Shown one piece after another: positions 33,103-43,755 of a stretch of 64,000 bases of DNA. The DNA is taken from positions 1 to 64,000 of the forward strand of contig JAHIFE010000096.1 in assembly GCA_018901125.1 (NCBI GenBank). Reading direction: 5' to 3'. The position numbers were made by a program, and so were the translations under genes. This DNA comes from Pseudomonadota bacterium. Lineage in GTDB: Bacteria > Desulfobacterota > Desulfobacteria > Desulfobacterales > RPRI01. Under the pieces are notes generated by a model. The model did not search any database. It worked only from the letters and a program-made list of their open reading frames with translations, and was not told where the DNA came from. How positions within the stretch are numbered: the first letter of the stretch is position 1; each line of letters begins with the position of its first letter.

Positions 33103-33244
33103 GAGCCACTTTCAAAACGTTTCAGTTTGGTCAGGATCAAGGCGGGTTAAAATTTTAACCGCAGGAATACATGGAGTATTTCGAGGATTATAATTTTCAC
33201 CCAACGCAAAGATCGGCCAAAATGGGACGTTTTGAAACTGGCTC
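33103..33244 (-). repeat. MITE family 1, copy C (142 bp)
   Basis: GAGCCACTTTCAAAACGTTTCAGTTTGGTC...GGGACGTTTTGAAACTGGCTC; no clean TSD seen. Confidence 0.9.
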
Positions 33245-33302
33245 ATTAATTTAAATTTCGTACCAATATTTTCCATAAGCATACATCGCCCATAGGCCTG
33301 TA

Positions 33303-34121
33303 TTAGATAATACTTGTTTTTATTAGAAATATTTTTATATCTTTCCAAAAGAGCAAAGGATCGGGAGGAAAATCATTATGGCCTGAATCGTAGGTAATCA
33401 TTGTGCAATTTTTTGCCGCTTTTGAAAGGGCAACTCCGTGCCTATGAGGTATAATTTCATCATGCTTTCCATGGATAACAAGCACCTGTCCGGTATAAAA
33501 GCTTAATGTTTTAAGATTATCAAACTTGTCTCGTATCAAAAACCCGGGGACAAAGTATTTTAAAGCAAAAGGTCTGAGACTGGTAAATGTGGACATCAAA
33601 ATAATGGCCGCTGGAGTACGTTTCTCAGAAAGAGCGCAAACAGCTCCACCACCGATTGATCGGCCGGCAAAAATTATTCGGGAAGCATCTACATCCCTTC
33701 TCGCAGCAAGATAGTCGTAAGCAAGAATAAACGCCTCAGTTATGCTTTGCTGTGACGGTGATCCTTCCGAACGCCCATAGCTTGGATATTCTACAAGCAG
33801 AACCCCTATCCCGAGATCTGAGAATTCCTTAAGTTCATCAGGCCAAAAATCTATCAATTCTGCATTGCCGTGTGCAAAAACTACGGCCGGTGAAGATTTG
33901 TTTGCTTTGTTATTAGCCGGAGGTATATACCATACCTCAACCCTTCCCGATTTGGTTTCAAGAAATTTTTTTTCAACCCCCGTTATGTTTTTACTTTGTT
34001 CAGTATATGCTTTTGTTAAAATTCGTGGAAAAACAATCCGCCTTTGAATTAGAAAAAAAAAGCCGCAATAAATCAAATAAATAGATACTATAATTACTAA
34101 TATTATTATAATCACGTGCAA
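33303..34121 (-). CDS. Alpha/beta hydrolase (BEM46-like)
   Basis: 272 aa; VVFAHGNAELIDFW, IIFAGRSIGGGAVCAL, VIHGKHDEIIPHRHG. Confidence 0.88.
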   Translation of the reverse strand: MHVIIIILVIIVSIYLIYCGFFFLIQRRIVFPRILTKAYTEQSKNITGVEKKFLETKSGRVEVWYIPPANNKANKSSPAVVFAHGNAELIDFWPDELKEFSDLGIGVLLVEYPSYGRSEGSPSQQSITEAFILAYDYLAARRDVDASRIIFAGRSIGGGAVCALSEKRTPAAIILMSTFTSLRPFALKYFVPGFLIRDKFDNLKTLSFYTGQVLVIHGKHDEIIPHRHGVALSKAAKNCTMITYDSGHNDFPPDPLLFWKDIKIFLIKTSII

Positions 34122-34127
34122 TACTAA

Positions 34128-34763
34128 TCACCCGGTTTTATGCTGATAATCACATATATTTGTTAACGGACAAACCGTACATAAAGGTTTTCTTGCCCTG
34201 CATATCTCTCTTCCGAAATAGATAAGCCTTAAGCAAAAATCATTCCATTCTTTTTGGGGTATTATTTTCATAAGATCAAATTCAATTTTAACCGGATCTT
34301 TATTAAATGATAAGTTCAGGCGTTGCGAAATTCGTGCTACATGTGTGTCGACTACTATTCCGGGGATATCAAATGCGGCACCAAGTACAACATTTGCAGT
34401 TTTTCGGCCCACTCCGGAGAGACCTGTCAGCTCTTCTATCGAGCCAGGAACGATGCTATTATATTTCTCAATAATATCTTTAGAGCAGTTTTTTATATTT
34501 TTTGTCTTATTTCTAAAAAAGCCTGTAGATCGAATCAATTTTTCTATTAGTTCATCTGGAGCTTTTGCAAAATCATAAGGGGTTTTAAGCTGGTCAAATA
34601 GACTTTTAGTAACTATATTAACTTGCTTATCCGTACATTGTGCAGAAAGTATTGTTGCAACAAGAAGCTCAAAGGCATTTCTGTAATTAAGCTGGGTTTT
34701 AACCTCTGGATATCTTTTAGTTAAAATTTGAATTATTTCCCAGATATGGTCCGATGGTTTCAT
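34128..34763 (-). CDS. nth: Endonuclease III
   Basis: 211 aa; LSGVGRKTANVVLGAAFDIPGIVVDTHV, C-terminal CRARKPLCTVCPLTNIC. Confidence 0.95.
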   Translation of the reverse strand: MKPSDHIWEIIQILTKRYPEVKTQLNYRNAFELLVATILSAQCTDKQVNIVTKSLFDQLKTPYDFAKAPDELIEKLIRSTGFFRNKTKNIKNCSKDIIEKYNSIVPGSIEELTGLSGVGRKTANVVLGAAFDIPGIVVDTHVARISQRLNLSFNKDPVKIEFDLMKIIPQKEWNDFCLRLIYFGREICRARKPLCTVCPLTNICDYQHKTG

Positions 34764-35188
34764 TTTATGACATTTAACATTTTAATATTATTTGTATAAC
34801 ACTATGACATATAAAGTATTTATTGCTTCGCGATAAGCATTACGACCTTTGACGGGAACATCAAATATGGAGCTTAGCAAAACCGGATATGGTAATAAAA
34901 ATTTATTTTATAGTACTTTTTCATATACCTATATTTGTTTGATTAGCTGCAAAACTGCTTATTATACTTCTCTTCCGCCCAATATCTTAAAGCAGAAAAA
35001 ATGATTGACATATAGCTTTAACTTTCCTATATATTCTGGCCATTGTAAAGCACTATATTATCATCATAATGATAATTAAAGAAGAATTAGAAAATGCATA
35101 GAAAATATATGTAGAGGAGGTGAAGTGTCTTTAAGGTTTTTAGTCTTTTTTTTAAATGATTAATAATAAACAATAAAGGGGGTTTTTA

Positions 35189-37270
35189 ATGAGTGCAACT
35201 ATACAATTTGCATTAGGATGCGGTATATTAGGCGTTATATACGCAATTATAACTGCAATCTGGGTGTCAAAGCAGGACGCAGGAAATGCTAAAATGCAGG
35301 AAATATCAAATGCAATTAAAGAGGGCGCATATGCATTTCTTGGACGTGAATATAAAACAGTAGCGGTAGTTGCTGTAATACTGGTTATCCTTATTTATCT
35401 ATTTGGTCTTGGCAAGTGGACGGCCATCGGCTTTATCGTTGGTACTGTTGGATCAGCGTTGGCCGGTTTTGTAGGTATGTGGGTTACTGTAAGAGCGAAC
35501 GTACGCACAACACAGGCTGCAAGCAAAGGTCTCCAGGCTGCTCTCGGCCTTGCCTTTAAAGGCGGCTCGGTAACAGGAGTTATGGTCGTTGGCCTTGGAA
35601 TTATAGGACTCGCCGGTTTTTATTACGTTGTAAAAGCGGCGGATCCGGAACATGCAACCCATGCTCTGATAGGACTTGGATTTGGATGCTCGCTCATGAG
35701 CGTTTTTGCCCGTATTGCAGGCGGCATCTACACAAAGGCTGCCGACGTTGGAGCTGACCTTGTAGGTAAAGTTGAGGCCGGAATTCCTGAAGATGATCCT
35801 AGAAATCCTGCGGTTATCGCAGATAACGTTGGTGACAACGTAGGCGACTGCGCAGGCATGGCGGCAGATCTTTATGAAACATATACCGTTACTCTTGTTG
35901 CGGCTATGTTGCTTGCAAAGACGGTTTTCGGCGATGGTAGTCCGTGGATTGAATTTCCGTTGATGCTTGGTGGAATCTCAATCATTGCTTCAATTATCGG
36001 AACATTTGCGGTAAAGCTTGGCAAAAGCCAGTATATTATGGGTGCGTTATACAAAGGCCTTGCTGTTTCAGGCATACTTGCCGCAGTGGCCTTTTATGTT
36101 GTGACAGGTTTTTTCTTAAAAACTTTGTCGGCTGAAACAATTGCCGCATATCCTTCATTTACACAGATGAACGTTTTTCTGATGGCGCTTATTGGCCTTG
36201 TGCTGACAGGCCTGATCGTTGTTATCACAGAGTATTTCACTGCAGCAGACCGTCCTCCGGTACAACACATTGCAAAAGCCAGCCTTACCGGTCATGGAAC
36301 AAACGTAATCGCAGGGCTTGCGGTAAGTATGAAAGCAACTGCTGCACCGGTTATAGTAATTGTTTTGGCAATCCTTGGTTCCTATCATTTGGGCGGCGGA
36401 TTTTCAGGAGCAGAAGATGCTGCTAAAGGCGGTCTTTTTGCTATTGCTCTTGCCGCTGTTTCCATGCTTTCGATGACAGGTATCGTAGTTGCTATCGATT
36501 CTTATGGTCCTATTACCGACAATGCCGGTGGTATTGCCGAAATGTCCGGATTGCCCGAAGAAATCCGCAACATTACTGATCCGCTGGATGCAGTCGGAAA
36601 TACAACAAAGGCTGTAACAAAGGGTTATGCCATAGGTTCGGCTGCACTTGCGGCTCTTGTCCTTTTTGCCGAATACTCACGTTCATTTCCTGAGGTGATT
36701 CTTTTTGATCTTTCAAATCCGATGGTTTTGGCCGGTCTTTTTATCGGTGGTCTGCTTCCATACTATTTTGGTTCTCTTCTTATGGAGGCTGTTGGAAAAG
36801 CAGCTGGCAGCATTGTTGAAGAAGTTAGAAGGCAGTTCCGTGAAATCCCGGGAATTATGGAATATAAGGCAAAACCGGAATACGGCAAGTGCGTTGATAT
36901 CGTAACAAAAGGCGCTATCAAGCAGATGATGCTTCCTGCTCTTATACCGGTTGTTGTTCCAATTTTGGTTGGTTTTTTTCTCGGTAGAGAAGCTCTTGGT
37001 GGAGTTCTTATCGGAAGTATCTTAACCGGTCTTTTCCAGGCTATCGCCATGACAAGTGGCGGCGGTGCATGGGATAATGCCAAGAAATCCTTCGAAGACG
37101 GTGTTACCGATGACAATGGTGTTGTTCACAAAAAAGGTAGCGAAGGCCACAAAGCATCCGTTACAGGTGATACAGTAGGCGATCCTTACAAGGATACAGC
37201 CGGTCCTGCTATCAACCCGATGATCAAGGTTATCAACATCGTTGCTCTTTTGATTGTTCCTCTGATCTAA
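35189..37270 (+). CDS. hppA: Membrane-bound ion-translocating pyrophosphatase
   Basis: 693 aa; [51 protein letters not shown] motif. Confidence 0.96.
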   Translation: MSATIQFALGCGILGVIYAIITAIWVSKQDAGNAKMQEISNAIKEGAYAFLGREYKTVAVVAVILVILIYLFGLGKWTAIGFIVGTVGSALAGFVGMWVTVRANVRTTQAASKGLQAALGLAFKGGSVTGVMVVGLGIIGLAGFYYVVKAADPEHATHALIGLGFGCSLMSVFARIAGGIYTKAADVGADLVGKVEAGIPEDDPRNPAVIADNVGDNVGDCAGMAADLYETYTVTLVAAMLLAKTVFGDGSPWIEFPLMLGGISIIASIIGTFAVKLGKSQYIMGALYKGLAVSGILAAVAFYVVTGFFLKTLSAETIAAYPSFTQMNVFLMALIGLVLTGLIVVITEYFTAADRPPVQHIAKASLTGHGTNVIAGLAVSMKATAAPVIVIVLAILGSYHLGGGFSGAEDAAKGGLFAIALAAVSMLSMTGIVVAIDSYGPITDNAGGIAEMSGLPEEIRNITDPLDAVGNTTKAVTKGYAIGSAALAALVLFAEYSRSFPEVILFDLSNPMVLAGLFIGGLLPYYFGSLLMEAVGKAAGSIVEEVRRQFREIPGIMEYKAKPEYGKCVDIVTKGAIKQMMLPALIPVVVPILVGFFLGREALGGVLIGSILTGLFQAIAMTSGGGAWDNAKKSFEDGVTDDNGVVHKKGSEGHKASVTGDTVGDPYKDTAGPAINPMIKVINIVALLIVPLI

Positions 37271-37308
37271 TTGTGATGGTTAAGTAAAACCGATTGTTTT
37301 ATATGTTC

Positions 37309-37345
37309 AAAAGGCCGTTCTTTTAAAAAGGACGGCCTTTTGCAT
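37309..37345 (+). terminator. Terminator downstream of hppA
   Basis: AAAAGGCCGTTC-TTTTAAAAA-GGACGGCCTTTT. Confidence 0.75.
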
Positions 37346-37400
37346 TATTTCGTTTTATTATTAAAACTACATTAAATGTAATCAAATAAACCTATATAAC

Positions 37401-38399
37401 ATGATAAATATTCCCAAAAAAGTAAGTGCATTAGGTCTTTGTTCAGGTGGACTGGACAGTATTTTGGCCGCATTGATTCTGCGTAAACAACAGATTGAAG
37501 TTGAATGGATAACTTTTGAAACTCCGTTCTTTTCTTCCCTAAAAGCAAAAATTGCATCAAAAACAACCGGCATTCCTTTAACTGTCAGAAATATTACTGA
37601 AGAATACATGAAAATGCTGAAAAGTCCTCATTGCGGATATGGTAAAAATATGAATCCATGCATAGATTGCCATTCTTTAATGTTTGAGATAGCAGGTAGC
37701 CTCATGGAACAAAAAGGGATTGATTTTCTTTTCAGCGGGGAAGTGTTAGGACAGCGGCCTATGTCTCAAACATCATCCTCGCTTAGGTATGTGGAAAAGC
37801 ACTCCGGATACGAGGGCTATATACTCAGGCCCTTATCTGCAAAAAGATTAGATCCTACAATACCCGAAATAGAAGGGCTTGTTGACAGGGATCTTCTGCT
37901 TGATATTACAGGAAAGTCGAGAAAGCCTCAGATAGCTCTTGCAGCAGAATTTGGGATTTCAGATTATCCTGCTCCTGCTGGCGGATGTCTTTTGACCGAC
38001 AAAGAATTTTCTAAACGATTAAAGGACCTTTTTGCGCACCAGGAATATTATCTGGAAAACGAGCTGCATTTATTAAAATTTGGCAGGCATTTCCGAATCA
38101 ATAAAAGCACAAAAATAATAGTCGGGAGAAACAAATCCGATAATGAAAGCATAGAAAAGCTATTTAACCCATCTTCGGATATTATGTTCAAGATAAAAGA
38201 CTTTCCCGGACCATTGGCAATAATGCCCAATGGCGGAAGCAATGATACAATAATACTTGCGGCATCTATATGTTCAGGATACAGCAAAGCCCCGGAATTA
38301 TCACAAATCGACGTTGTCACAATAACTCCTGACAGCAGCAGAACCATAAAAGTACTTGCTATACCTCCGGAGAAAATACGGCACCTCATGATACAGTAA
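37401..38399 (+). CDS. ThiI/MnmA-like adenine nucleotide alpha-hydrolase (putative tRNA-thiolation type)
   Basis: 332 aa; PP-loop GLCSGGLDSILAALILRKQ, CIDCHSLMF, SDYPAPAGGCLLTD. Confidence 0.7.
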   Translation: MINIPKKVSALGLCSGGLDSILAALILRKQQIEVEWITFETPFFSSLKAKIASKTTGIPLTVRNITEEYMKMLKSPHCGYGKNMNPCIDCHSLMFEIAGSLMEQKGIDFLFSGEVLGQRPMSQTSSSLRYVEKHSGYEGYILRPLSAKRLDPTIPEIEGLVDRDLLLDITGKSRKPQIALAAEFGISDYPAPAGGCLLTDKEFSKRLKDLFAHQEYYLENELHLLKFGRHFRINKSTKIIVGRNKSDNESIEKLFNPSSDIMFKIKDFPGPLAIMPNGGSNDTIILAASICSGYSKAPELSQIDVVTITPDSSRTIKVLAIPPEKIRHLMIQ

Positions 38400-38410
38400 T
38401 ACAATGCAAA

Positions 38411-39454
38411 TCAACAAGTTCTTGCTTTAAGTTGACCGCATGCTGCCGAAATATCCCGCCCTTTACTATGCCGGATTACAGCAGTAAAATTATTATTTAG
38501 AAGAATTTCCTGAAATCTCCGAATTTCCGTTTCCTCCGGTCTTTTAAATTCGCTTGCTTCATACTCATTGAAGGGAATCAGATTTATTTTTGATTTAACG
38601 GACCTTAACAGTTTTGCAAGACATTTTGCATCAGCAGGAGAATCATTGATACCTTTTATTAGAATATATTCAAAAGTTATCCTGTTTCTGGGTTTCAAAT
38701 CATACACACGGCATGCCTCAATCAGGTCTTCGATGGGATATTTTCTGTTTATCGGCATTAGCATATCTCTTGTTTCGTTGTCTGCGGCATTGAGCGATAC
38801 TGCAAGATTAACTCCGGCATCCTTTCCAAGATCTTTTAAAAAAGGCACAAGGCCTGCTGTTGATACAGTAATCTTTCGTTTTGAGAAGCCAAGACCGGCG
38901 TCTTTAGACGAAATTGAATCTATTGCTTTTATAACATTTTTATAGTTTGCAAGCGGTTCTCCCATTCCCATTAAAACAATATTTGAAAGACGCAATTTAG
39001 CACCTGCTACTTCATTTTGAATATCCCGTACCTGAGACACAATTTCAGCCTTAGTAAGATTCCTGACGAAACCTCCTCTTGCTGTTAAGCAAAATCTGCA
39101 TCCCTGAGCACATCCAACCTGGCTTGAGATGCATAAAGTATAGTGATTCTTTTCAGGAATAAGTACACTTTCAATATAATTTCCATCTGTTAATCCGAAC
39201 AGGTATTTTTTTGAACCATCACTTGATATCTCAATCTTTTGTTTATCAAGACGGTTTATTGTAAAGTGATTCGAAAAAATGCTTCTTAATTCAAGGGCGA
39301 TATCTGTCATTTCCTCAAATGTATCAACCTGTTTCAAATAAATCCATTTAAAGATCTGATGAGCTCTGTAGGCTTCAATTCCCTTTTCTTTTAACCATAA
39401 AGAAAGTTCTTCTTTTGTCAGGTCAATAATATTTTGTTTTAGTTTTAAATCCAT
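38411..39454 (-). CDS. rlmN: 23S rRNA (adenine(2503)-C2)-methyltransferase
   Basis: 347 aa radical SAM; CISSQVGCAQGCRFCLTARGGFVRNLT, GMGEPLANY. Confidence 0.95.
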   Translation of the reverse strand: MDLKLKQNIIDLTKEELSLWLKEKGIEAYRAHQIFKWIYLKQVDTFEEMTDIALELRSIFSNHFTINRLDKQKIEISSDGSKKYLFGLTDGNYIESVLIPEKNHYTLCISSQVGCAQGCRFCLTARGGFVRNLTKAEIVSQVRDIQNEVAGAKLRLSNIVLMGMGEPLANYKNVIKAIDSISSKDAGLGFSKRKITVSTAGLVPFLKDLGKDAGVNLAVSLNAADNETRDMLMPINRKYPIEDLIEACRVYDLKPRNRITFEYILIKGINDSPADAKCLAKLLRSVKSKINLIPFNEYEASEFKRPEETEIRRFQEILLNNNFTAVIRHSKGRDISAACGQLKARTC

Positions 39455-39842
39455 AAATAATATCTTGCATATGTTTGCTTGCTTAAAATCGATTAAAACT
39501 ACTTACAGGCGAAAATAGCCAGCTTTTTATACTTATGAATCATGCCGTTAAAGCATTACATTGTCAAGTTCCGGAATGTGCTCAAAAATAATATAACTGC
39601 TGTCATGTTTGATATTAATCAAAAATCCTGCCATTGTAATATTGTGGATTTTTATCTGAGTTTTCTATATAAACACAAGATTCCGTTGATCATGATAAAT
39701 CAAGCTGATAGAGTGATTACAGTAAAATTTCCCGTGCAATTAAGCGCATGAATCGTGTTTGAGGTTTTATAAAGTTGGAAAACCTCATTATTCTTTATTC
39801 CGGCAAAGGCCTGAATTCTGTTATATTAATTTGTTATAGCTT

Positions 39843-39879
39843 GTCGTCACTCCGATTTTCACCGAAGTGACGACTTTTT
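39843..39879 (+). terminator. Terminator upstream of the histidine kinase gene
   Basis: GTCGTCACTCCG-ATTTTCAC-CGAAGTGACGAC followed by TTTTT. Confidence 0.75.
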
Positions 39880-39910
39880 ATGAATCCAATATATTTACGG
39901 AGTGTTATAA

Positions 39911-41317
39911 TTGGAGACAAGGGAAGAAAAAATAAAACCTTTCAGGCTTGCAAAGTATTTCACTTTTTCAAGTCTTATTGTCTTGTTTGCGGGAATTATG
40001 GTGCTTACAGCTTTAAATACTCACTGGATTAAAAAGACACAGCAAAAAAAGAGTGAAGAATATGCATTTCTCATTGCTGCAAATCTGAATCACCAGCTTT
40101 TTACGCAGTTTATTCTTCCGGTTTCGCTTAAATACGGAAAAATACAGCTTCGAAATAAAGAGCAATCTCAAATTATAGATAATGTTATTCGCAGTACCCT
40201 TCACGGCTATAAAGTGGATAATGTAACAATTTATGGTATTGATAAAAATATCGTTTCATACAGTTTCGATAAAAATTTATTGGGGAAGGAAAATTTAGGC
40301 GGACAGGAATATTATAATGCACTTTCAGGCGAGTCTACAACAAAATTGGTTCAAAAAGGAAATTTTATTGAAATCCTTCTTGGTTTTCACTCGAAAAACA
40401 TAATGACCACTTATACACCGCTTCGCATTGAGAAAGCACATCCCGGACCCGAAGGTCCAATAATAGGCGTAATTGAAATTGAACAGGATTTATCCGAAGA
40501 TTATATAAGGATTTTTAAGTTTCAGTTTGTTGTGATTGTTATGATAACTGTTGTCCTGTGCTGCCTTTTTGGCTTTCTTGTTTTTGTTGTAAGAAAAGGA
40601 GAGAAAATAATTGAAACCCGCGCTGTGGAGCGTCTGGTCCTTGAAGAACAACTCAGACGGGCTGAACATTTGTCAACCATAGGTGAAATGGTAGCGGGTA
40701 TTTCCCATGAGATTAGAAATCCTTTGGGAATTATCAAAAGTTCGGCCGAATTTTTAAAGAAAAAAATTGCCGTTCTTGATCCTTCTAACCCGGTTCCTGA
40801 CATAATAATTGAAGAATCCGTTCGCCTGAATAATATAATAACTGATTTTTTAAATTTTGCTAAACCAAAAACTCCAAACTTGATACCTTGTAGCATAGAA
40901 GGCATTATTGAAAAAAACCTTAATTTTTTATCGCAACAGTTTGAAGAAAAAGGCATTACAGCCAAAATAGAAAAAACATCCGACATTCCGGAAATATCTG
41001 TCGATTCCAATATGATCTATCAGGCATTTTTAAACATTCTTATTAATAGCATACAATCTATGCCTGATGGAGGGAAAATATATGTCAAAATCACTTCTGA
41101 TCCTAACTGTATTAATATTGTTGTTGAAGATGAGGGAACAGGAATTCCTGAAAATTATTTAAAAAAGATATGGGACCCATTTTTCACCACCAAAGAAAAA
41201 GGAACGGGTCTTGGTCTTATAATTGCTAAAAATATATTTGAAGCCCACAATGGCAAAATTCAAATCTCAAACAGGTCTACTCGAGGGGTTAAAGTCTTAG
41301 TAATAATTCCTGTTTAA
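39911..41317 (+). CDS. Membrane sensor histidine kinase (NtrB/ZraS-like)
   Basis: 468 aa; two TM segments around a sensor domain; H-box EMVAGISHEIRNPLGIIKSSAEF; ATPase motifs DEGTGIP, GTGLGL. Confidence 0.92.
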   Translation: METREEKIKPFRLAKYFTFSSLIVLFAGIMVLTALNTHWIKKTQQKKSEEYAFLIAANLNHQLFTQFILPVSLKYGKIQLRNKEQSQIIDNVIRSTLHGYKVDNVTIYGIDKNIVSYSFDKNLLGKENLGGQEYYNALSGESTTKLVQKGNFIEILLGFHSKNIMTTYTPLRIEKAHPGPEGPIIGVIEIEQDLSEDYIRIFKFQFVVIVMITVVLCCLFGFLVFVVRKGEKIIETRAVERLVLEEQLRRAEHLSTIGEMVAGISHEIRNPLGIIKSSAEFLKKKIAVLDPSNPVPDIIIEESVRLNNIITDFLNFAKPKTPNLIPCSIEGIIEKNLNFLSQQFEEKGITAKIEKTSDIPEISVDSNMIYQAFLNILINSIQSMPDGGKIYVKITSDPNCINIVVEDEGTGIPENYLKKIWDPFFTTKEKGTGLGLIIAKNIFEAHNGKIQISNRSTRGVKVLVIIPV

Positions 41318-41331
41318 TAAGGACAGCACTT

Positions 41332-42714
41332 ATGGAAACAATTTTAATTGTTGATGATGAAAAAAATTATCCCCTGATAATAAGCGCAATTCTTGAAGAA
41401 GAAGGATATGAAACATTAGTTGCAAACAATGGTCTTGCAGCTTTGGAAATTATTAACAACTCGGATATCGATCTTGTTCTTACAGACATGAAAATGCCTC
41501 TAATTGATGGAATAGAACTTTTGGAAAGAATAAAAATATCAGATCCCGATCTTCCTGTTATAATGATGACAGCCCATGGAACTGTCGAAAAAGCTGTAGA
41601 AGCCATGCAAAAAGGCGCTTATAATTATATACTGAAACCATTTGATAATGAGCGACTAATTCTTTTTGTTAAAAAAGCTATTAAGATTTACAGTATTATC
41701 AATGAAAACAGACGTCTTCGCAATGTGGTTCAGTCGCAGTATAAATTTGGCAATATTATCGGTAAAAGTAAATCCATACGAGATGTTTTTGAAACTATAC
41801 AAAAAGTGTCGCCAACATCAGCAACTGTTTTAATAGAAGGAGAAAGCGGTACCGGAAAAGAGCTTGTCGCAAAATCCATTCATTTTAACAGTCCAAGGAG
41901 TGAAAAACCTTTCATACCCGTGAATTGCTCTGCTTTTGCTGAAAATCTTCTTGAGAGCGAGTTGTTTGGTCATGAAAAAGGCGCCTTCACAGGAGCTGTT
42001 GCCATGAAGAAAGGAAGATTCGAATTAGCTGATAACGGCACCCTTTTTCTTGATGAAATATCCGAATTGTCGCAGGGCCTCCAGGTAAAACTGCTTCGCG
42101 TATTACAGGAAAGAACTTTTGAAAGAGTAGGGGGAGTTAAGCCGATTTCGGTAAATATCCGCATTATTGCAGCAACAAACAAGCACTTAAAAGAGGAGGT
42201 CAGGCGGGGAAGTTTCAGGGAAGATCTATTTTATCGCCTTAATGTTCTTAATATCAACATTCCGCCTCTAAGGCAAAGGTTGGAAGATATACCTCTTCTT
42301 GTTGATCATTTCATAAAAAAATACGCCATACAAAGAAAAACAGGAGAACCTGTAACTGGTCTTGATGCGGAAGTTGAGCGTCTTTTATATGATTATACCT
42401 GGCCCGGAAATGTTCGCGAACTTGAAAACTTTATCGAACGGGCTATCATATTGTGTGCCGACAACAAAGTAAGGGTTTCCGACCTTCCAAGAGAATTTAG
42501 GGATAATGTATACAATACGCTGCATTTTGAAGGAATCCCAGCTAATGCAAAATTATATGAAACTCTTGATTTAGTTGAGCAAATAATGATTAAAAGGGCT
42601 ATGAAAATGGCAAACAATGTTCAGGCGCATGCTGCTGAATTGCTTGGTATAGGAAAAAGCGGACTTAATCAAAAATTGAAAAAGTTTAATATTGATGCGG
42701 TTAAAGAACTATAA
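41332..42714 (+). CDS. Sigma-54-dependent response regulator (NtrC family)
   Basis: 460 aa; receiver domain, GESGTGKELVAKSIH, GAFTGA, C-terminal Fis-type helix-turn-helix. Confidence 0.95.
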   Translation: METILIVDDEKNYPLIISAILEEEGYETLVANNGLAALEIINNSDIDLVLTDMKMPLIDGIELLERIKISDPDLPVIMMTAHGTVEKAVEAMQKGAYNYILKPFDNERLILFVKKAIKIYSIINENRRLRNVVQSQYKFGNIIGKSKSIRDVFETIQKVSPTSATVLIEGESGTGKELVAKSIHFNSPRSEKPFIPVNCSAFAENLLESELFGHEKGAFTGAVAMKKGRFELADNGTLFLDEISELSQGLQVKLLRVLQERTFERVGGVKPISVNIRIIAATNKHLKEEVRRGSFREDLFYRLNVLNINIPPLRQRLEDIPLLVDHFIKKYAIQRKTGEPVTGLDAEVERLLYDYTWPGNVRELENFIERAIILCADNKVRVSDLPREFRDNVYNTLHFEGIPANAKLYETLDLVEQIMIKRAMKMANNVQAHAAELLGIGKSGLNQKLKKFNIDAVKEL

Positions 42715-43002
42715 ATAAAGCACATAACCCGGTTTAAAAAAATAAACCCAAGCAATCTCTTTAAAATCAACATATTGTGTGAATCTTCACGAATATGAGT
42801 TCAAAATATTGAACTTGCTAATATTGATATGGAATATAGATAAAAATCTATTAATGAATAAAAGAGGAAATAAATAATTATAACTATCTTGAATTCACAG
42901 CATAATGAAGTTATCTATTGCTGCAGATAAAAAATAAACAAAAAATGGCAGGATATTTGCAACTACTTATATTAAACCCGATAATAATTCTTCTTTCCTC
43001 CT

Positions 43003-43043
43003 TAGCGGTCAACCTGATTAATTTCGGTTGGCCGCTATTCTTT
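43003..43043. terminator. Hairpin between convergent genes
   Basis: TAGCGGTCAACC-TGATTAATTTC-GGTTGGCCGCTA. Confidence 0.6.
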
Positions 43044-43051
43044 TAGAAAGA

Positions 43052-43735
43052 TCAAGATTCATGTTCTTTGGCAATAACAAAATAAAATGAATCTGTAAAA
43101 TCAGAACAAATCTTTTTATAAGCTTCCTTGCTCTTTTTTTCATCTCCCATTATGGCAAAAAGCCTTCCAAGATTAAAATAGGCTTCATCTTTCAAAAAAT
43201 TATCCGGTTCTGATACAATCTTTTCAAAATAATTTGCAGCGGATTTATAATCCTTTTTTTCTTCAAAAGCATACCCAAGACTGTTTATTATCTCGCATTT
43301 AACAAACCGGTTTTTATCAAAATCTATAAGCGCTTTACCGTATAGGCCGATCGCATCGTCTATCTCTCTGGCATTATAGCAAATATTTGCAAATTCAAGC
43401 CTTGCTGTTTTGCCTCCGCTATTACCTGAATATTTATCTATAATGTTCTTAAAGTCGGCTTTAACTTCATTCAAAGCTTTTTCATGTCCGTTTTTGTTAA
43501 GAGAAATATTATAATCTCGCATACTGTTTTCAAGCATTGCAAAAGCTTTGCTTTCGGACTTGTGGGAAAAGTATCCATATCCGGAAAAGACAATTGCAAC
43601 AAGCACCATCGCGCATATAATATATAACAATTGAATCTGATGTTTATTCGCAAGGTGTAATAATTTGGATGAAATAGTTATAAACTCATCAGGTTCATTT
43701 AAAAGCGCTTTTCTTGTTATTTTTTTCTTTGCCAT
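43052..43735 (-). CDS. TPR-repeat membrane-anchored protein
   Basis: 227 aa; one TM helix then TPR-like repeats (YKSAANYFEKIVSEPDNFLKDEAYFNLGRLFAIMGD). Confidence 0.7.
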   Translation of the reverse strand: MAKKKITRKALLNEPDEFITISSKLLHLANKHQIQLLYIICAMVLVAIVFSGYGYFSHKSESKAFAMLENSMRDYNISLNKNGHEKALNEVKADFKNIIDKYSGNSGGKTARLEFANICYNAREIDDAIGLYGKALIDFDKNRFVKCEIINSLGYAFEEKKDYKSAANYFEKIVSEPDNFLKDEAYFNLGRLFAIMGDEKKSKEAYKKICSDFTDSFYFVIAKEHES

Positions 43736-43755
43736 TAAGTTTCTCCAACTATCAT

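Noticed and set aside
33112-33348. 78-aa minus-strand ORF
   Set aside because: Mostly a translation of MITE copy C.
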